From assembly GCF_009831655.1 (NCBI RefSeq), contig NZ_WRPA01000009.1, positions 1 through 64,000 of the forward strand: a DNA stretch of 64,000 nucleotides, in the 5' to 3' direction. Source of the stretch: Shewanella insulae (GTDB lineage: Bacteria > Pseudomonadota > Gammaproteobacteria > Enterobacterales > Shewanellaceae). The notes below the pieces were generated by a model. It was not told where the DNA came from. It was given only the letters and a program-made list of their open reading frames with translations, and ran no database searches. The position numbers and the translations under genes are program-made. Of this stretch, positions 46,437-54,913 are shown in pieces. Numbering within the stretch: the stretch's first letter is position 1; every line of letters starts with the position of its first letter.

Positions 46437-47384
46437 TTAAATTAACGGCTTAATCGCCCCCTTGGTCCTGGCTTCACGATCGCAGGCACCATTTTGAAGA
46501 CACTCATCTATTGCCCTCAACACATGGTCGATAAAGCGTTGACTGGCGAGGCTAATGAAACGCCGCGACGGATAGACGAGGAAACACTTACCCTCATAGG
46601 GCTCGATATCTTTAAATAGCATCACCAGCTTGCCATTATCCACATACTCCTGCGCTATCGGCAGTGGCATCAAGGCGATGCCACGCCCCATCAAGGCGGC
46701 CTCTAAGCAGGTGCCCAGGCTATTGACACACAGGTTGCCTTTTACCGAGATAATTCTGTCTTTTCCGAAGGGCACTTCGTTGAAGATCCTGCCGTTGGGG
46801 TAACGAAACAAAATGGAGTTATGCCCATCCAACTCTTCAGGCATAGTAGGCGTACCCGCCCGCGCCAGATATTCCGGACTGGCAAAGAAGTGAACTGTCT
46901 CGCTGATGACGTGCCGCGCCACCATCTCATTCTCGTTAAAAGCATCTTCGAGCATAAAGGCCAAGTCGATATTGTTGCGGATCATATCTTTAGGCTCGGA
47001 ACTGACGATGAGCTCCACCGTCAGCTCAGGGTTGAGATCCATGAACTCAAATATCGCGTGGGTGATATGCAATATTTCCGGAATGGGAAAGATCAAGATA
47101 CGTAAATGGCCGGTGACCGCCGCTTCCTGCCCCGATAGCTCAGAGAAGGTCTGCTCCAAACTCGCCAGCAAGGGCGTGGTTTTATTGTAGAAATGACTGC
47201 CCGAGGCGGTGAGGGTCATGGCGCGACTCTGGCGATGAAACAGCTTAACATTGAGCTCATCTTCGAGCGTCTGCAGGCGTCGACTCAGGGTCGATTTAGG
47301 CACGTTGAGAATATCGGCAGCCTCCACCAGGCTGCCTGTCTCGACGATGCGGTGGAACAGGGCAATATCTTCGGTTTTCATCAC
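46437..47384 (-). CDS. LysR-family regulator divergent from an RND efflux operon
   Basis: 315 residues: helix-turn-helix at about 18-40 (SLVEAADILNVPKSTLSRRL) and the LysR effector domain (about 90-300). Divergent position suggests control of the RND pump genes starting at 47578. The gene is convergent with the Qnr-like gene, with only two bases between them. Confidence 0.9.
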   Translation of the reverse strand: MMKTEDIALFHRIVETGSLVEAADILNVPKSTLSRRLQTLEDELNVKLFHRQSRAMTLTASGSHFYNKTTPLLASLEQTFSELSGQEAAVTGHLRILIFPIPEILHITHAIFEFMDLNPELTVELIVSSEPKDMIRNNIDLAFMLEDAFNENEMVARHVISETVHFFASPEYLARAGTPTMPEELDGHNSILFRYPNGRIFNEVPFGKDRIISVKGNLCVNSLGTCLEAALMGRGIALMPLPIAQEYVDNGKLVMLFKDIEPYEGKCFLVYPSRRFISLASQRFIDHVLRAIDECLQNGACDREARTKGAIKPLI

Positions 47385-47476
47385 AGTCTCACTTCAATAA
47401 CAGGCGGCAGACCTGATTCTGTTATTACTTTGCACACAGTCACTGGGGTAAATCAAGTTAATACAGTTTCAATTTT

Positions 47477-47503
47477 TGGAACTCATGATTCCATATAATT
47501 CCA
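47477..47503. promoter_or_regulatory. Inverted/direct TTCCA repeats in the LysR-RND promoter region
   Basis: TGGAA-N7-TTCCA followed by a further TTCCA five bases on. A likely binding site for the divergent LysR regulator. Confidence 0.5.
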
Positions 47504-47577
47504 TTTTAATAGATGTATCACGCTGCTATCTTAGCCGCCATGAGATACACCTTGTCACAAATGATGGAGTTTACGAC

Positions 47578-48660
47578 ATGAAACCCCTTACAACGTCACT
47601 TTCACTACTCGTATTAACTCTAGTACTTGCCGGTTGCAGCACAGAATCTGCCGAGATCGCTCCCGAGAGTGTTCGTCCCGTTAAGCTGCTGGAGATCACC
47701 GAGTTGGGCAGCGGCACCCTGAGAAGCTTCCCCGCCAAGGTCGCCGCCACCAAGCAGGCGGAACTGTCATTCAGATTATCCGGTCAGCTGGTCGAGTTCT
47801 CTCTGGTGGATGGCCAGCGCGTCACCAAGGGCGAGGTGCTGGCGCGTCTCGACGACAGAGACGCACGCAACCAGCTGCTCAACCGCGAGGCGGATCATGA
47901 ACTGGCCCAGGCCGACTTTAATCGTAAGGGCGAGCTGCTGCGTCAGGCACTGATCTCCCAGGCGGAATATGACCTGGCCAAGGCCCAGCTGAAATCCAGC
48001 GCCGCCAACCTGGCCAGCGCCCAGGATCAGCTGAGCTATACGGTGATCAAGGCGCCCTTCAGCGGCACGGTCGCCAAGACCAAGATAGAGAATTTTCAGA
48101 TAGTACAGGCCAACCAGCCGGTTCTGGTGCTGCAGAAAGATCGCTTCATCGACGTGGTGATCCAGGTGCCCGAGTCGCTGGCCAGCAGTGTGACCTCCTT
48201 TAACCCACATTCGCCTTCGCTGCCCATGGTGACCTTTAGCAATCACCCGGAGCAGCAGTATGCCGCGCGCCTGAAAGAGTTTGCCACTCAGGTGACTCCG
48301 GGCACCCAGAGCTATGAGGTGGTGTTTACCCTGCCGACTCCGACCGAGTTTAGCGTGCTGCCGGGCATGAGCGCCCAGCTGATCTTGGATATCGCCGGTC
48401 CCGATGCCGACAAGAAGAGCGCCATAGTGCCGCCGAGCGCCGTGCTCAAGCGAGATCAAGACGGTGAGCAGATAGTCTGGACCTATGATCTGGGCACGGG
48501 CCAGGTAAGCGCCCGCAAGGTGAGCCTGGGTAAGGTGACCAGTCAGGGGATAGAGATCACCCAGGGGCTGGCGGTAGGTGACCGCGTGGTGGTTGCCGGT
48601 GTGGCCCAGCTACACGAGAATCAGCAGGTCAAGCCTCTGCGCTGGCAACGAGGTGTTTAA
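47578..48660 (+). CDS. RND efflux membrane fusion lipoprotein
   Basis: About 360 residues. GGAG nine bases before the ATG at 47578 gives a lipoprotein signal (VLTLVLAGC; lipid anchor near residue 20), so this start is chosen over longer ones. Then comes the barrel-sandwich and hairpin plan of HlyD/AcrA-type adaptors: LSFRLSGQLVEFSLVDGQRV, the coiled-coil helical hairpin and the mirror motif YTVIKAPFSGTVAKTKIENF. It bridges the RND pump to an outer-membrane channel encoded elsewhere; no tolC-like gene is adjacent. The pump gene starts three bases after its stop. Confidence 0.93.
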   Translation: MKPLTTSLSLLVLTLVLAGCSTESAEIAPESVRPVKLLEITELGSGTLRSFPAKVAATKQAELSFRLSGQLVEFSLVDGQRVTKGEVLARLDDRDARNQLLNREADHELAQADFNRKGELLRQALISQAEYDLAKAQLKSSAANLASAQDQLSYTVIKAPFSGTVAKTKIENFQIVQANQPVLVLQKDRFIDVVIQVPESLASSVTSFNPHSPSLPMVTFSNHPEQQYAARLKEFATQVTPGTQSYEVVFTLPTPTEFSVLPGMSAQLILDIAGPDADKKSAIVPPSAVLKRDQDGEQIVWTYDLGTGQVSARKVSLGKVTSQGIEITQGLAVGDRVVVAGVAQLHENQQVKPLRWQRGV

Positions 48661-48663
48661 CCG

Positions 48664-51600
48664 ATGAATTTTGCCGAGTATTCGATCACCCACAAGGTGG
48701 TCAGTTGGATGTTTGCCCTGCTGCTCCTCATAGGTGGCAGCCTGTCGTTCATGAGCCTGGGGCAGCTGGAATTTCCCGAATTTACCATTAAAGAGGCACT
48801 GGTCGTCACTGCCTACCCTGGCGCCTCACCGGAGCAGGTGGAGGAAGAGGTCACCCTGCCTCTGGAAGATGCACTGCAACAGCTAGATGGGGTGAAACAT
48901 ATCACCTCAATCAACAGCGCCGGCCTGTCGCAGATCCAGATTGAGATGCAAGACAAGTATGACGCCGAGAAGCTGCCGCAGATCTGGGACGAAGTGCGCC
49001 GTAAGGTGAGCGATACCCTGGGAGAGCTGCCCAGCGGCGCCATGACGCCTAAGGTGATCGACGACTTCGGCGACGTCTATGGCATTTTGCTCAACCTCAG
49101 CGGCGATGGCTACAGCGAACGCGAGCTGGAAAACTACGCCGATTTTCTGCGCCGCGAGCTGGTGCTGGTCGATGGGATCAAGCGCGTCAACATCGCCGGT
49201 ATCGTCGATCAACAGGTAGTAGTGGAGATCTCCACTCAGAAGATCAACGCCTTAGGCCTTAATCAGGACTATATCTATGGCCTGATTAACAGCCAGAACG
49301 TGGTCTCTAACGCGGGGAGCATTCGCGTGGGCGACAACCGCATCCGCATCCACCCCACGGGTGAGTTCGACAGCGTCGAGGCGCTATCACGCCTGGTGGT
49401 GAGTGCGCCAGGTAGCGCCAAGCTGATCTACCTGGGGGATATCGCCAACATCTACAAGGCGATGGACGAGACCCCGAGCAACCTGTATCACAGCGGCGGC
49501 GACATGGCGCTGTCTGTGGGCATTGCCTTCTCCAGCGGCGTGAACGTGGTCAAGGTGGGCGAGGCCGTCAATCAGAAGATGATGGCGCTGAGCGACGAGC
49601 TGCCGGTGGGCATGATGCTGACCACAGTCTATGACCAGAGCAAGATGGTGGATCAGACCATCAACGGCTTTTTGGTGAACCTGGCGGAATCGATCGCCAT
49701 CGTCATCGGCGTACTGCTGATCTTCATGGGGCTGAGATCTGGCCTGCTGATGGGGCTGGTGCTGCTGCTCACCATACTCGGTACCTTCATCATGATGAAG
49801 GTGCTCAATATCGAGCTGCAGATCATCTCGCTGGGGGCATTGATCATCGCCCTGGGGATGTTGGTGGATAACGCCATCGTGGTGACCGAAGGGATCATCA
49901 TAGGCCTCAAGCGCGGTCAGTCGCGTCTGGAGACCGCCAAGCAGGTGATCACCCAGACCCAGTGGCCACTGCTGGGGGCGACGGTTATTGCCATCATCGC
50001 CTTCGCGCCTATCGGTCTGTCGGACAACGCCACCGGTGAGTTTTGTATCTCTCTGCTCCTGGTGCTGCTGATCTCCCTGTTTATCAGCTGGATCACCGCC
50101 ATGACGCTGACCCCCTTCTTCTGCGATCTGCTGTTTAAGGATGGCGAGATCCCCGATGAGGCGGATAGCGACCCCTACAAGGGTTGGCTGTTCCAGCTCT
50201 ATCGCGGCAGCCTAGGCCTGGCGATGCGTTTTCGCGGCCTGACCCTGCTGGTCGTGCTGCTGGCCTTGGTGGGCTCGGTCATGGGCTTCGGTCAGGTGAA
50301 GAACGTCTTCTTCCCGGCCTCTAACACCCCTATCTTCTTCGTGGATGTGTGGATGCCGGAGGGCAGCGACATCAAGGCCACCGAGGCGCTGCTGGGTCGT
50401 ATCGAGCAGGATCTGATGGCGGAGCAGGAGAAACAGGATCTCGGCCTGGTAAACATCACCAGTGTGGTCGGCCAGGGCGCCCAGCGCTTCGTGCTGCCCT
50501 ATGTGCCGGAGAAGGGCTACGCCGCCTATGGCCAGCTGCTGATCGAGATGACCAATCTCGAGACCCTCAACGCCTATATGCGTAAGCTGGAACAGGACCT
50601 GGTACAGCACTATCCCGAGGCGGAATATCGCTTCAAGTATATGGAGAATGGCCCCAGCCCGGCGGCCAAGATCGAGGCGCGCTTCTACGGTGAAGACCCA
50701 GAAGTGCTGAGGCAGCTGGCCCAGCAGGCGAGCGAGATCTTCCTCGCCGAGCCGAGCGCCACCAGCGTGCGCCACAACTGGCGTAATCAGGTGACCCTGG
50801 TACGTCCACAGCTGGCGCTGGCTCAGGCCCGCGAAACCGGCATTAGCAAGCAAGACCTGGATAATGCCCTGCTGACCAACTTCAGTGGCAAGCATGTCGG
50901 CCTGTATCGTGAGAACAGCCACCTATTGCCGATTATCGCCCGGGCACCGGCCGATGAGCGTCTCAATGCCGACAGCATCTCGGCGCTGCAGGTGTGGAGC
51001 ACGGAAAACAATGTGTTCGTGCCCATCTCTCAGGTGGTCAGCGACTTCACCACTGAGTGGGAAGATCCGCTGATCATGCGCCGCGACCGTAAGCGGGTGC
51101 TCTCTGTGCTCGCCGACCCGGTGAACGGCAGCAACGAGACTGCAGATTCTGTGTTTAGAAAGTTACGTGACAAGGTCGAGGCCATCAGCCTGCCTGCCGG
51201 CTATGAGCTGGAATGGGGCGGCGAATATGAGACCTCCAGCGAGGCGCAGCAGTCGGTATTTAGCTCGATCCCACTTGGCTACCTGGCGATGTTCCTGATA
51301 ACCGTGCTGCTGTTTAACTCGGTCAGACAGCCTCTGGTGATCTGGTTTACCGTGCCGCTGGCGCTGATCGGTGTGGTCTCTGGCCTGCTGCTGTTCGACG
51401 CCCCTTTCAGCTTCATGGCACTGCTGGGTCTGCTGAGTCTGACCGGGATGATCATCAAGAACGGTATCGTCCTGGTGGATCAGATCAACCTGGAGCTGAG
51501 CCAGGGTAAGGAAGCCTACCGCGCGGTATTCGACTCCTCGGTGAGCCGTGTGCGTCCCGTGTTGATGGCGGCGATCACTACCATGCTGGGGATGATCCCC

Positions 51601-51738
51601 CTGCTGCCGGATGCCTTCTTCGGCTCCATGGCGATCACCATCATCTTCGGCCTGGGCTTCGCCTCTGTGCTCACCCTGGTGGTGCTGCCGGTGGCCTACA
51701 CCCTGATCTTCGGCATCAAGGTGCCTAAGGCGCAATAA
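48664..51738 (+). CDS. RND family inner-membrane efflux pump
   Basis: A 1,024-residue proton-driven pump with the usual 12 membrane segments and two periplasmic loops (N-terminal NFAEYSITHKVVSWMFALLL; first helix bundle with LVDNAIVVTEG near residue 400). AcrB-type pumps carry two adjacent Asp in that segment; here one (VDNAI), placing it in the branch with a single acidic residue. The operon with its adaptor exports drugs, dyes or solvents. A terminator follows the stop. Confidence 0.93.
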   Translation: MNFAEYSITHKVVSWMFALLLLIGGSLSFMSLGQLEFPEFTIKEALVVTAYPGASPEQVEEEVTLPLEDALQQLDGVKHITSINSAGLSQIQIEMQDKYDAEKLPQIWDEVRRKVSDTLGELPSGAMTPKVIDDFGDVYGILLNLSGDGYSERELENYADFLRRELVLVDGIKRVNIAGIVDQQVVVEISTQKINALGLNQDYIYGLINSQNVVSNAGSIRVGDNRIRIHPTGEFDSVEALSRLVVSAPGSAKLIYLGDIANIYKAMDETPSNLYHSGGDMALSVGIAFSSGVNVVKVGEAVNQKMMALSDELPVGMMLTTVYDQSKMVDQTINGFLVNLAESIAIVIGVLLIFMGLRSGLLMGLVLLLTILGTFIMMKVLNIELQIISLGALIIALGMLVDNAIVVTEGIIIGLKRGQSRLETAKQVITQTQWPLLGATVIAIIAFAPIGLSDNATGEFCISLLLVLLISLFISWITAMTLTPFFCDLLFKDGEIPDEADSDPYKGWLFQLYRGSLGLAMRFRGLTLLVVLLALVGSVMGFGQVKNVFFPASNTPIFFVDVWMPEGSDIKATEALLGRIEQDLMAEQEKQDLGLVNITSVVGQGAQRFVLPYVPEKGYAAYGQLLIEMTNLETLNAYMRKLEQDLVQHYPEAEYRFKYMENGPSPAAKIEARFYGEDPEVLRQLAQQASEIFLAEPSATSVRHNWRNQVTLVRPQLALAQARETGISKQDLDNALLTNFSGKHVGLYRENSHLLPIIARAPADERLNADSISALQVWSTENNVFVPISQVVSDFTTEWEDPLIMRRDRKRVLSVLADPVNGSNETADSVFRKLRDKVEAISLPAGYELEWGGEYETSSEAQQSVFSSIPLGYLAMFLITVLLFNSVRQPLVIWFTVPLALIGVVSGLLLFDAPFSFMALLGLLSLTGMIIKNGIVLVDQINLELSQGKEAYRAVFDSSVSRVRPVLMAAITTMLGMIPLLPDAFFGSMAITIIFGLGFASVLTLVVLPVAYTLIFGIKVPKAQ

Positions 51739-51764
51739 GCCCTTTCCATTTCGCTTCCCGGCGT

Positions 51765-51791
51765 GCCCGGCTCGAGAGAGTCGGGCTTTTT
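51765..51791 (+). terminator. Terminator of the RND operon
   Basis: GCCCGGCTC / GAGTCGGGC stem with loop GAGA (one G-T pair), followed by TTTTT. Confidence 0.9.
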
Positions 51792-51933
51792 CTTTGGTTC
51801 ATCTCGGATTAGCGGCAAGCTGGATTTACACCCGCTCACCACAGGCGCCTTGTCTCACTCATCGCGCAGGAGGATTCTCCCTCTCAGGACTATACTTAAA
51901 CCGTACTTAAAACAAGGTTATTGGGAGGATACT

Positions 51934-52344
51934 ATGTATGCTCATCACTCCATCGACAGGCGCCTGTTACTGGTGGCAGCATTGGCCACCACGGTGCTAC
52001 TGGGCTGTGAGCGGCCGGTGAGCTTCTCATCCGAAGTACAGCCCATACTCAACGCCTCCTGCATCAGCTGTCATTCGGGTGCAGGCGAAGGCATGGCAAA
52101 AACCCATCTGGCACTGGATAGTTATCAGGGCGTGATGCGCGGTACCCAGCTTGGCCCCGTCGTGGTTCCCGGCAGCTCCGCCTCCAGCACCCTCTATCTG
52201 GCGATCGACCATAAGGTCGACAGCAAGATCCAGATGCCCCCCCACCACAGTGATAAATTTGCGCAAGGCGAAGGAAAGCCCCTCAGCAGCGAGCAGATCG
52301 CCCTCATCAAACGTTGGATAGATGAAGGCGCGAAACAGAACTAG
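51934..52344 (+). CDS. Cytochrome-c-like lipoprotein with one CxxCH site
   Basis: About 136 residues. GGGAGG precedes the ATG at 51934. A lipobox (ATTVLLGC) anchors the protein. A planctomycete-cytochrome-type domain follows: SSEVQPILNASCISCHSGAG (haem site CISCH near residue 47), with KIQMPPHHSDK carrying the probable Met ligand. It is probably a periplasmic or outer-leaflet electron carrier. No partner enzyme is adjacent. It is a single gene with a perfect terminator. Confidence 0.82.
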   Translation: MYAHHSIDRRLLLVAALATTVLLGCERPVSFSSEVQPILNASCISCHSGAGEGMAKTHLALDSYQGVMRGTQLGPVVVPGSSASSTLYLAIDHKVDSKIQMPPHHSDKFAQGEGKPLSSEQIALIKRWIDEGAKQN

Positions 52345-52359
52345 CATGCCAATCTGCTG

Positions 52360-52386
52360 ACCACCGCCTCGAGGCGGTGGTTTTTT
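52360..52386 (+). terminator. Terminator of the cytochrome-like gene
   Basis: CCACCGCCTC followed directly by its exact complement, then six Ts. Confidence 0.93.
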
Positions 52387-52509
52387 CTGGCCCGCTACAA
52401 TGAACTGCGCGCATTTAGAGAGAACAAAATTTAAACCTGAAAACTAAACAGACCCAAAAGAGCTGTTATTATCAGACTCATCCCATAAATCACTGAGTCG
52501 AATACGCCT

Positions 52510-52881
52510 ATGGCTCGTCTGCTTTTGCTCTCCTTATTCGCTGCCAGCCTGCTCGTCGCATGCCTGATGACGGGCTGCGCCAACATGCCCAGCCAATCCC
52601 AAACTCAAATCCAAGCCCAAGAACAAGCGGAGCAACAAGCCCTGGGGGCCATGGTGCAGGTGCTGCAACAAGCGATCGCCAGCCCATCGCCGCAGCATCT
52701 GGAGGTGATCGCCCGCTACGGCACGGATTCACGCTACTATGTGATGGTGCGCGGCTGGCTGGTACAGGAGCTGAGCGGCATTGAGAGTCAGCTCGCCGCC
52801 CACGGAGACAGTGCGCCCGAGGCGATGCGCGCCAAGGCGGAGCATCTCAGGGCCGCCATCAGACGCATCGACCTCGAATAG
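52510..52881 (+). CDS. Unknown lipoprotein
   Basis: 123 residues with a lipoprotein signal (ACLMTGC; lipid anchor near residue 23). The mature part is helical: a Gln-rich first helix (QTQIQAQEQAEQQALGAM), then SPQHLEVIARYGTDSRYYVMVRGWLVQ. No family recognised. It lies 36 bases before a small membrane-protein gene on the same strand. Confidence 0.72.
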   Translation: MARLLLLSLFAASLLVACLMTGCANMPSQSQTQIQAQEQAEQQALGAMVQVLQQAIASPSPQHLEVIARYGTDSRYYVMVRGWLVQELSGIESQLAAHGDSAPEAMRAKAEHLRAAIRRIDLE

Positions 52882-52917
52882 CGCCAACAGGTAAGATTCA
52901 ATTAACAAGCGAGCATT

Positions 52918-53301
52918 ATGAATAAAGCCATCATCGCCACCCTGCTTTCGGCCTTCGTCTGCCCAGGTTCGGGCCACTTCTACCTCAAGCGCTACAACGC
53001 AGGGACGCTGATCTCTTGCCTTAGCCTGAGCGGTCTCGCCTACCTCTTGTACCAGGCGGTCAATCGCGCCGTGACAGTGTCGGACCAGATCCTATCGGGT
53101 GAGCTGCCACTGGAGTTTGGCGCCATCTACGCCGCCATCAGCCAGGTCACTCAGGGCAGCGAGGCCTTCTGGATCGAGGCTGCCACCTGGGCCTTCATCC
53201 TAGGCTGGCTCATAGGCATCCTGGACGCCTACCGCCAGGGCCGTAAGCTGATGCGCCAGGAGGCACGGCAGAGCCAAGATCATGCCGAGGCAAATCACTG
53301 A
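52918..53301 (+). CDS. Small membrane protein (TM2-like)
   Basis: 127 residues, three hydrophobic segments (about 4-20, 28-48, 85-105) and a charged C-terminus. The SAFVCPGSGHFYLKRYNAG start resembles proteins of the TM2/DUF type that begin with a P-G-x-G-x-F-Y-x-G pattern. Function unknown; probably co-transcribed with the preceding lipoprotein. Confidence 0.72.
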   Translation: MNKAIIATLLSAFVCPGSGHFYLKRYNAGTLISCLSLSGLAYLLYQAVNRAVTVSDQILSGELPLEFGAIYAAISQVTQGSEAFWIEAATWAFILGWLIGILDAYRQGRKLMRQEARQSQDHAEANH

Positions 53302-53380
53302 CTCAGCCTGCTAGCTCAAACTGCTAGCTCAGGCATCTGGCTCAAAGGGCTGGCTAACGCCACGAAAACTGCCATAAAAA

Positions 53381-53402
53381 AAGGAGCCTAAACGGCTCCT
53401 TC
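53381..53402 (-). terminator. Terminator between convergent small genes
   Basis: AAGGAGCC / GGCTCCTT stem with a 5-base loop; the minus strand continues with seven Ts, so it mainly serves the gene at 53420-53725. Confidence 0.85.
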
Positions 53403-53419
53403 ACAAGATCAAAAATGCT

Positions 53420-53725
53420 TTAGCTCTGTTTCCTGGCCGCTTCCGTGCGCGAGAAATCGTGCTGAGTCGTTCTCGGCTCGAGTTCGGTCTCATCGGCGGG
53501 TGAATTGTCGATAAAATGATACTCACTGTTGGCGGCGGTCGTCTTGGAAAAATCATGACGACTGCTCGAAAGCGGCACCTGATTCTGTTTCGCAACAGGG
53601 TTGTCGGCAAAGCGATAATCGGCCCTTGCCGCGGCGGTCTTAGAGAAATCCGGTCTCTCGGCAAACGCCTGGGTAGTAACTAGTAGAGAGGCTAAAGCTA
53701 AGGTCGTGCTGGCTAACAACTTCAT
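53420..53725 (-). CDS. Small exported protein with three HDFSKT repeats
   Basis: About 101 residues. GGAG six bases before the ATG at 53725 decides the start (the next ATG upstream, at 53728, is too close). After a signal peptide (MKLLASTTLALASLLVTTQAFA) the motif (R/H)-D-F-S-K/R-T-x-A-A-x-x-x-Y occurs three times with about 28-34 residue spacing: RPDFSKTAAARADY, RHDFSKTTAANSEY, QHDFSRTEAARKQ. Function unknown; the periodic motif may bind a repeating ligand. Confidence 0.7.
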   Translation of the reverse strand: MKLLASTTLALASLLVTTQAFAERPDFSKTAAARADYRFADNPVAKQNQVPLSSSRHDFSKTTAANSEYHFIDNSPADETELEPRTTQHDFSRTEAARKQS

Positions 53726-53984
53726 CATGTACTCCAATCTTATTGACCACAATTAGCTAACAAATATACTAACCTAAACCCCACATTTTTTGAACAAGGT
53801 CACAGTAAGACTTGCAAATTGTTACACTTTTTGCATGGTACTCTCCCAGGTTGAAAATTTGCCATCTTGGCGATCCGACGGGTACACTGGCCTAAGGGCA
53901 ATGCGCCCTAATAAGCTAAGTCAAACAGATAGAAGCGTTACGGATAACCCCTTAGCCCAGGGCTAAGCAGACAAGGAAATAAGC

Positions 53985-54789
53985 ATGTCGCACCTGATCA
54001 AACTGGCGGCCCTGGTGGCTGCACTCTATTTCGGCTACCAACATTGGTTTGCCCCTTACCCGCTGGAAACCTATCGCCTCACCTCGGTGCCAGTGAGCCT
54101 CAAGTTGCTGCCAGAAGCTAAGGTGCTGCACAAGCAAAACGCCCAGGTGGAATTCGAGTCGCTCAATACCCAGAAAAATAGAGAGGACAAACTCACCATG
54201 TTCGTGATGAGTTTCAAGTCATCCATGGAGCGTATAGAACCAGAGGACTTGGAGTTCTTGCCCAAGGGTCTGTTTATCTTTCAGGTTTAATTTCCGTTCA
54301 ATCTAAACGCATTTTGCACGCGGCGAGAGCCATGCAGCATAGTGGTGCTATGCGAGTGACGAACAACAAAGTACAAGATGTGTTTAGATGAACCCCACGG
54401 GCAGCGTTTGTAGGCGATTTCTACTGCGTTATTACCTGTTTATGTAGAGTAACTACACCGCACAGTCTCTGCCTTGTATAAACCGCCTACACACTGCTGC
54501 AGAAATAAACAGGAAAGGTCAACAGACCCTTTCAATGGACAAATACACCGCCATGGCGGGGCCTGAAGTGGCCAGCATTTTCGAGGATATGATCCTCAGC
54601 AAGGGCTATATCAATACCAACGGCATGCGTGGCTACGAGGTTGAGATGCGTCTGCCCAAGGACGAGACTCGCCTGATTCAGCATATCTATATCGTCGACG
54701 ATCACCTGCTGTTGCTAGTGGCTGGCTATCAGTCCAGCCGCGAAGAACAGACCGCCCGCAACTTCCTCGATTCGGTGCAGCGCCTCTAG
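53985..54789 (+). pseudogene. Exported-protein gene split by a MITE-like element
   Basis: The 5' part (53985-54266) codes for MSHLIKLAALVAALYFGYQHW... to ...EPEDLEFLPK; the 3' part (from 54529) codes for LSMDKYTAMAGPEVASIF... to ...NFLDSVQRL. Between them lies a 262-base element with terminal inverted repeats. Removing exactly 54267-54528 joins the halves in frame into one plausible ~181-residue protein with an N-terminal signal anchor. As it stands, the 5' half runs into a stop after GLFIFQV, and the 3' half lacks a ribosome-binding site. The gene is probably inactive; the family is not recognised. Confidence 0.82.
54267..54528. mobile_element. MITE-like palindromic element (262 bp)
   Basis: The ends are imperfect inverted repeats of about 27 bases: GGTCTGTTTATCTTTC... 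at 54267-54294 and ...GAAAGGTCAACAGACC at 54502-54528. Two further inverted pairs lie inside: TTCAATCTAAACGCATTTTG (54297) with its near-complement around 54368-54393, and GCAGCGTTTGTAGGCG (54402) with GCCTACACACTGCTGC (54485). No protein is coded, so it would have been moved by a transposase in trans. It resembles dispersed repeats I associate with Vibrio and Shewanella genomes. Confidence 0.8.
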
Positions 54790-54846
54790 CCCACCGGGCG
54801 CAGAACCAGGCCTGAACTAGAAGCTGAGTCGACAATTTCAGACCAT

Positions 54847-54873
54847 AAAAAAGCCCCGTGATGCGGGGCTTTT
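54847..54873. terminator. Bidirectional terminator
   Basis: AAGCCCCG / CGGGGCTT stem, flanked by A and T runs, between the split gene and the convergent metalloprotease gene. Confidence 0.9.
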
Positions 54874-54913
54874 AGCTAGATACCATTTTCGCTCAGAAGC
54901 GCTTCTGACGAGT

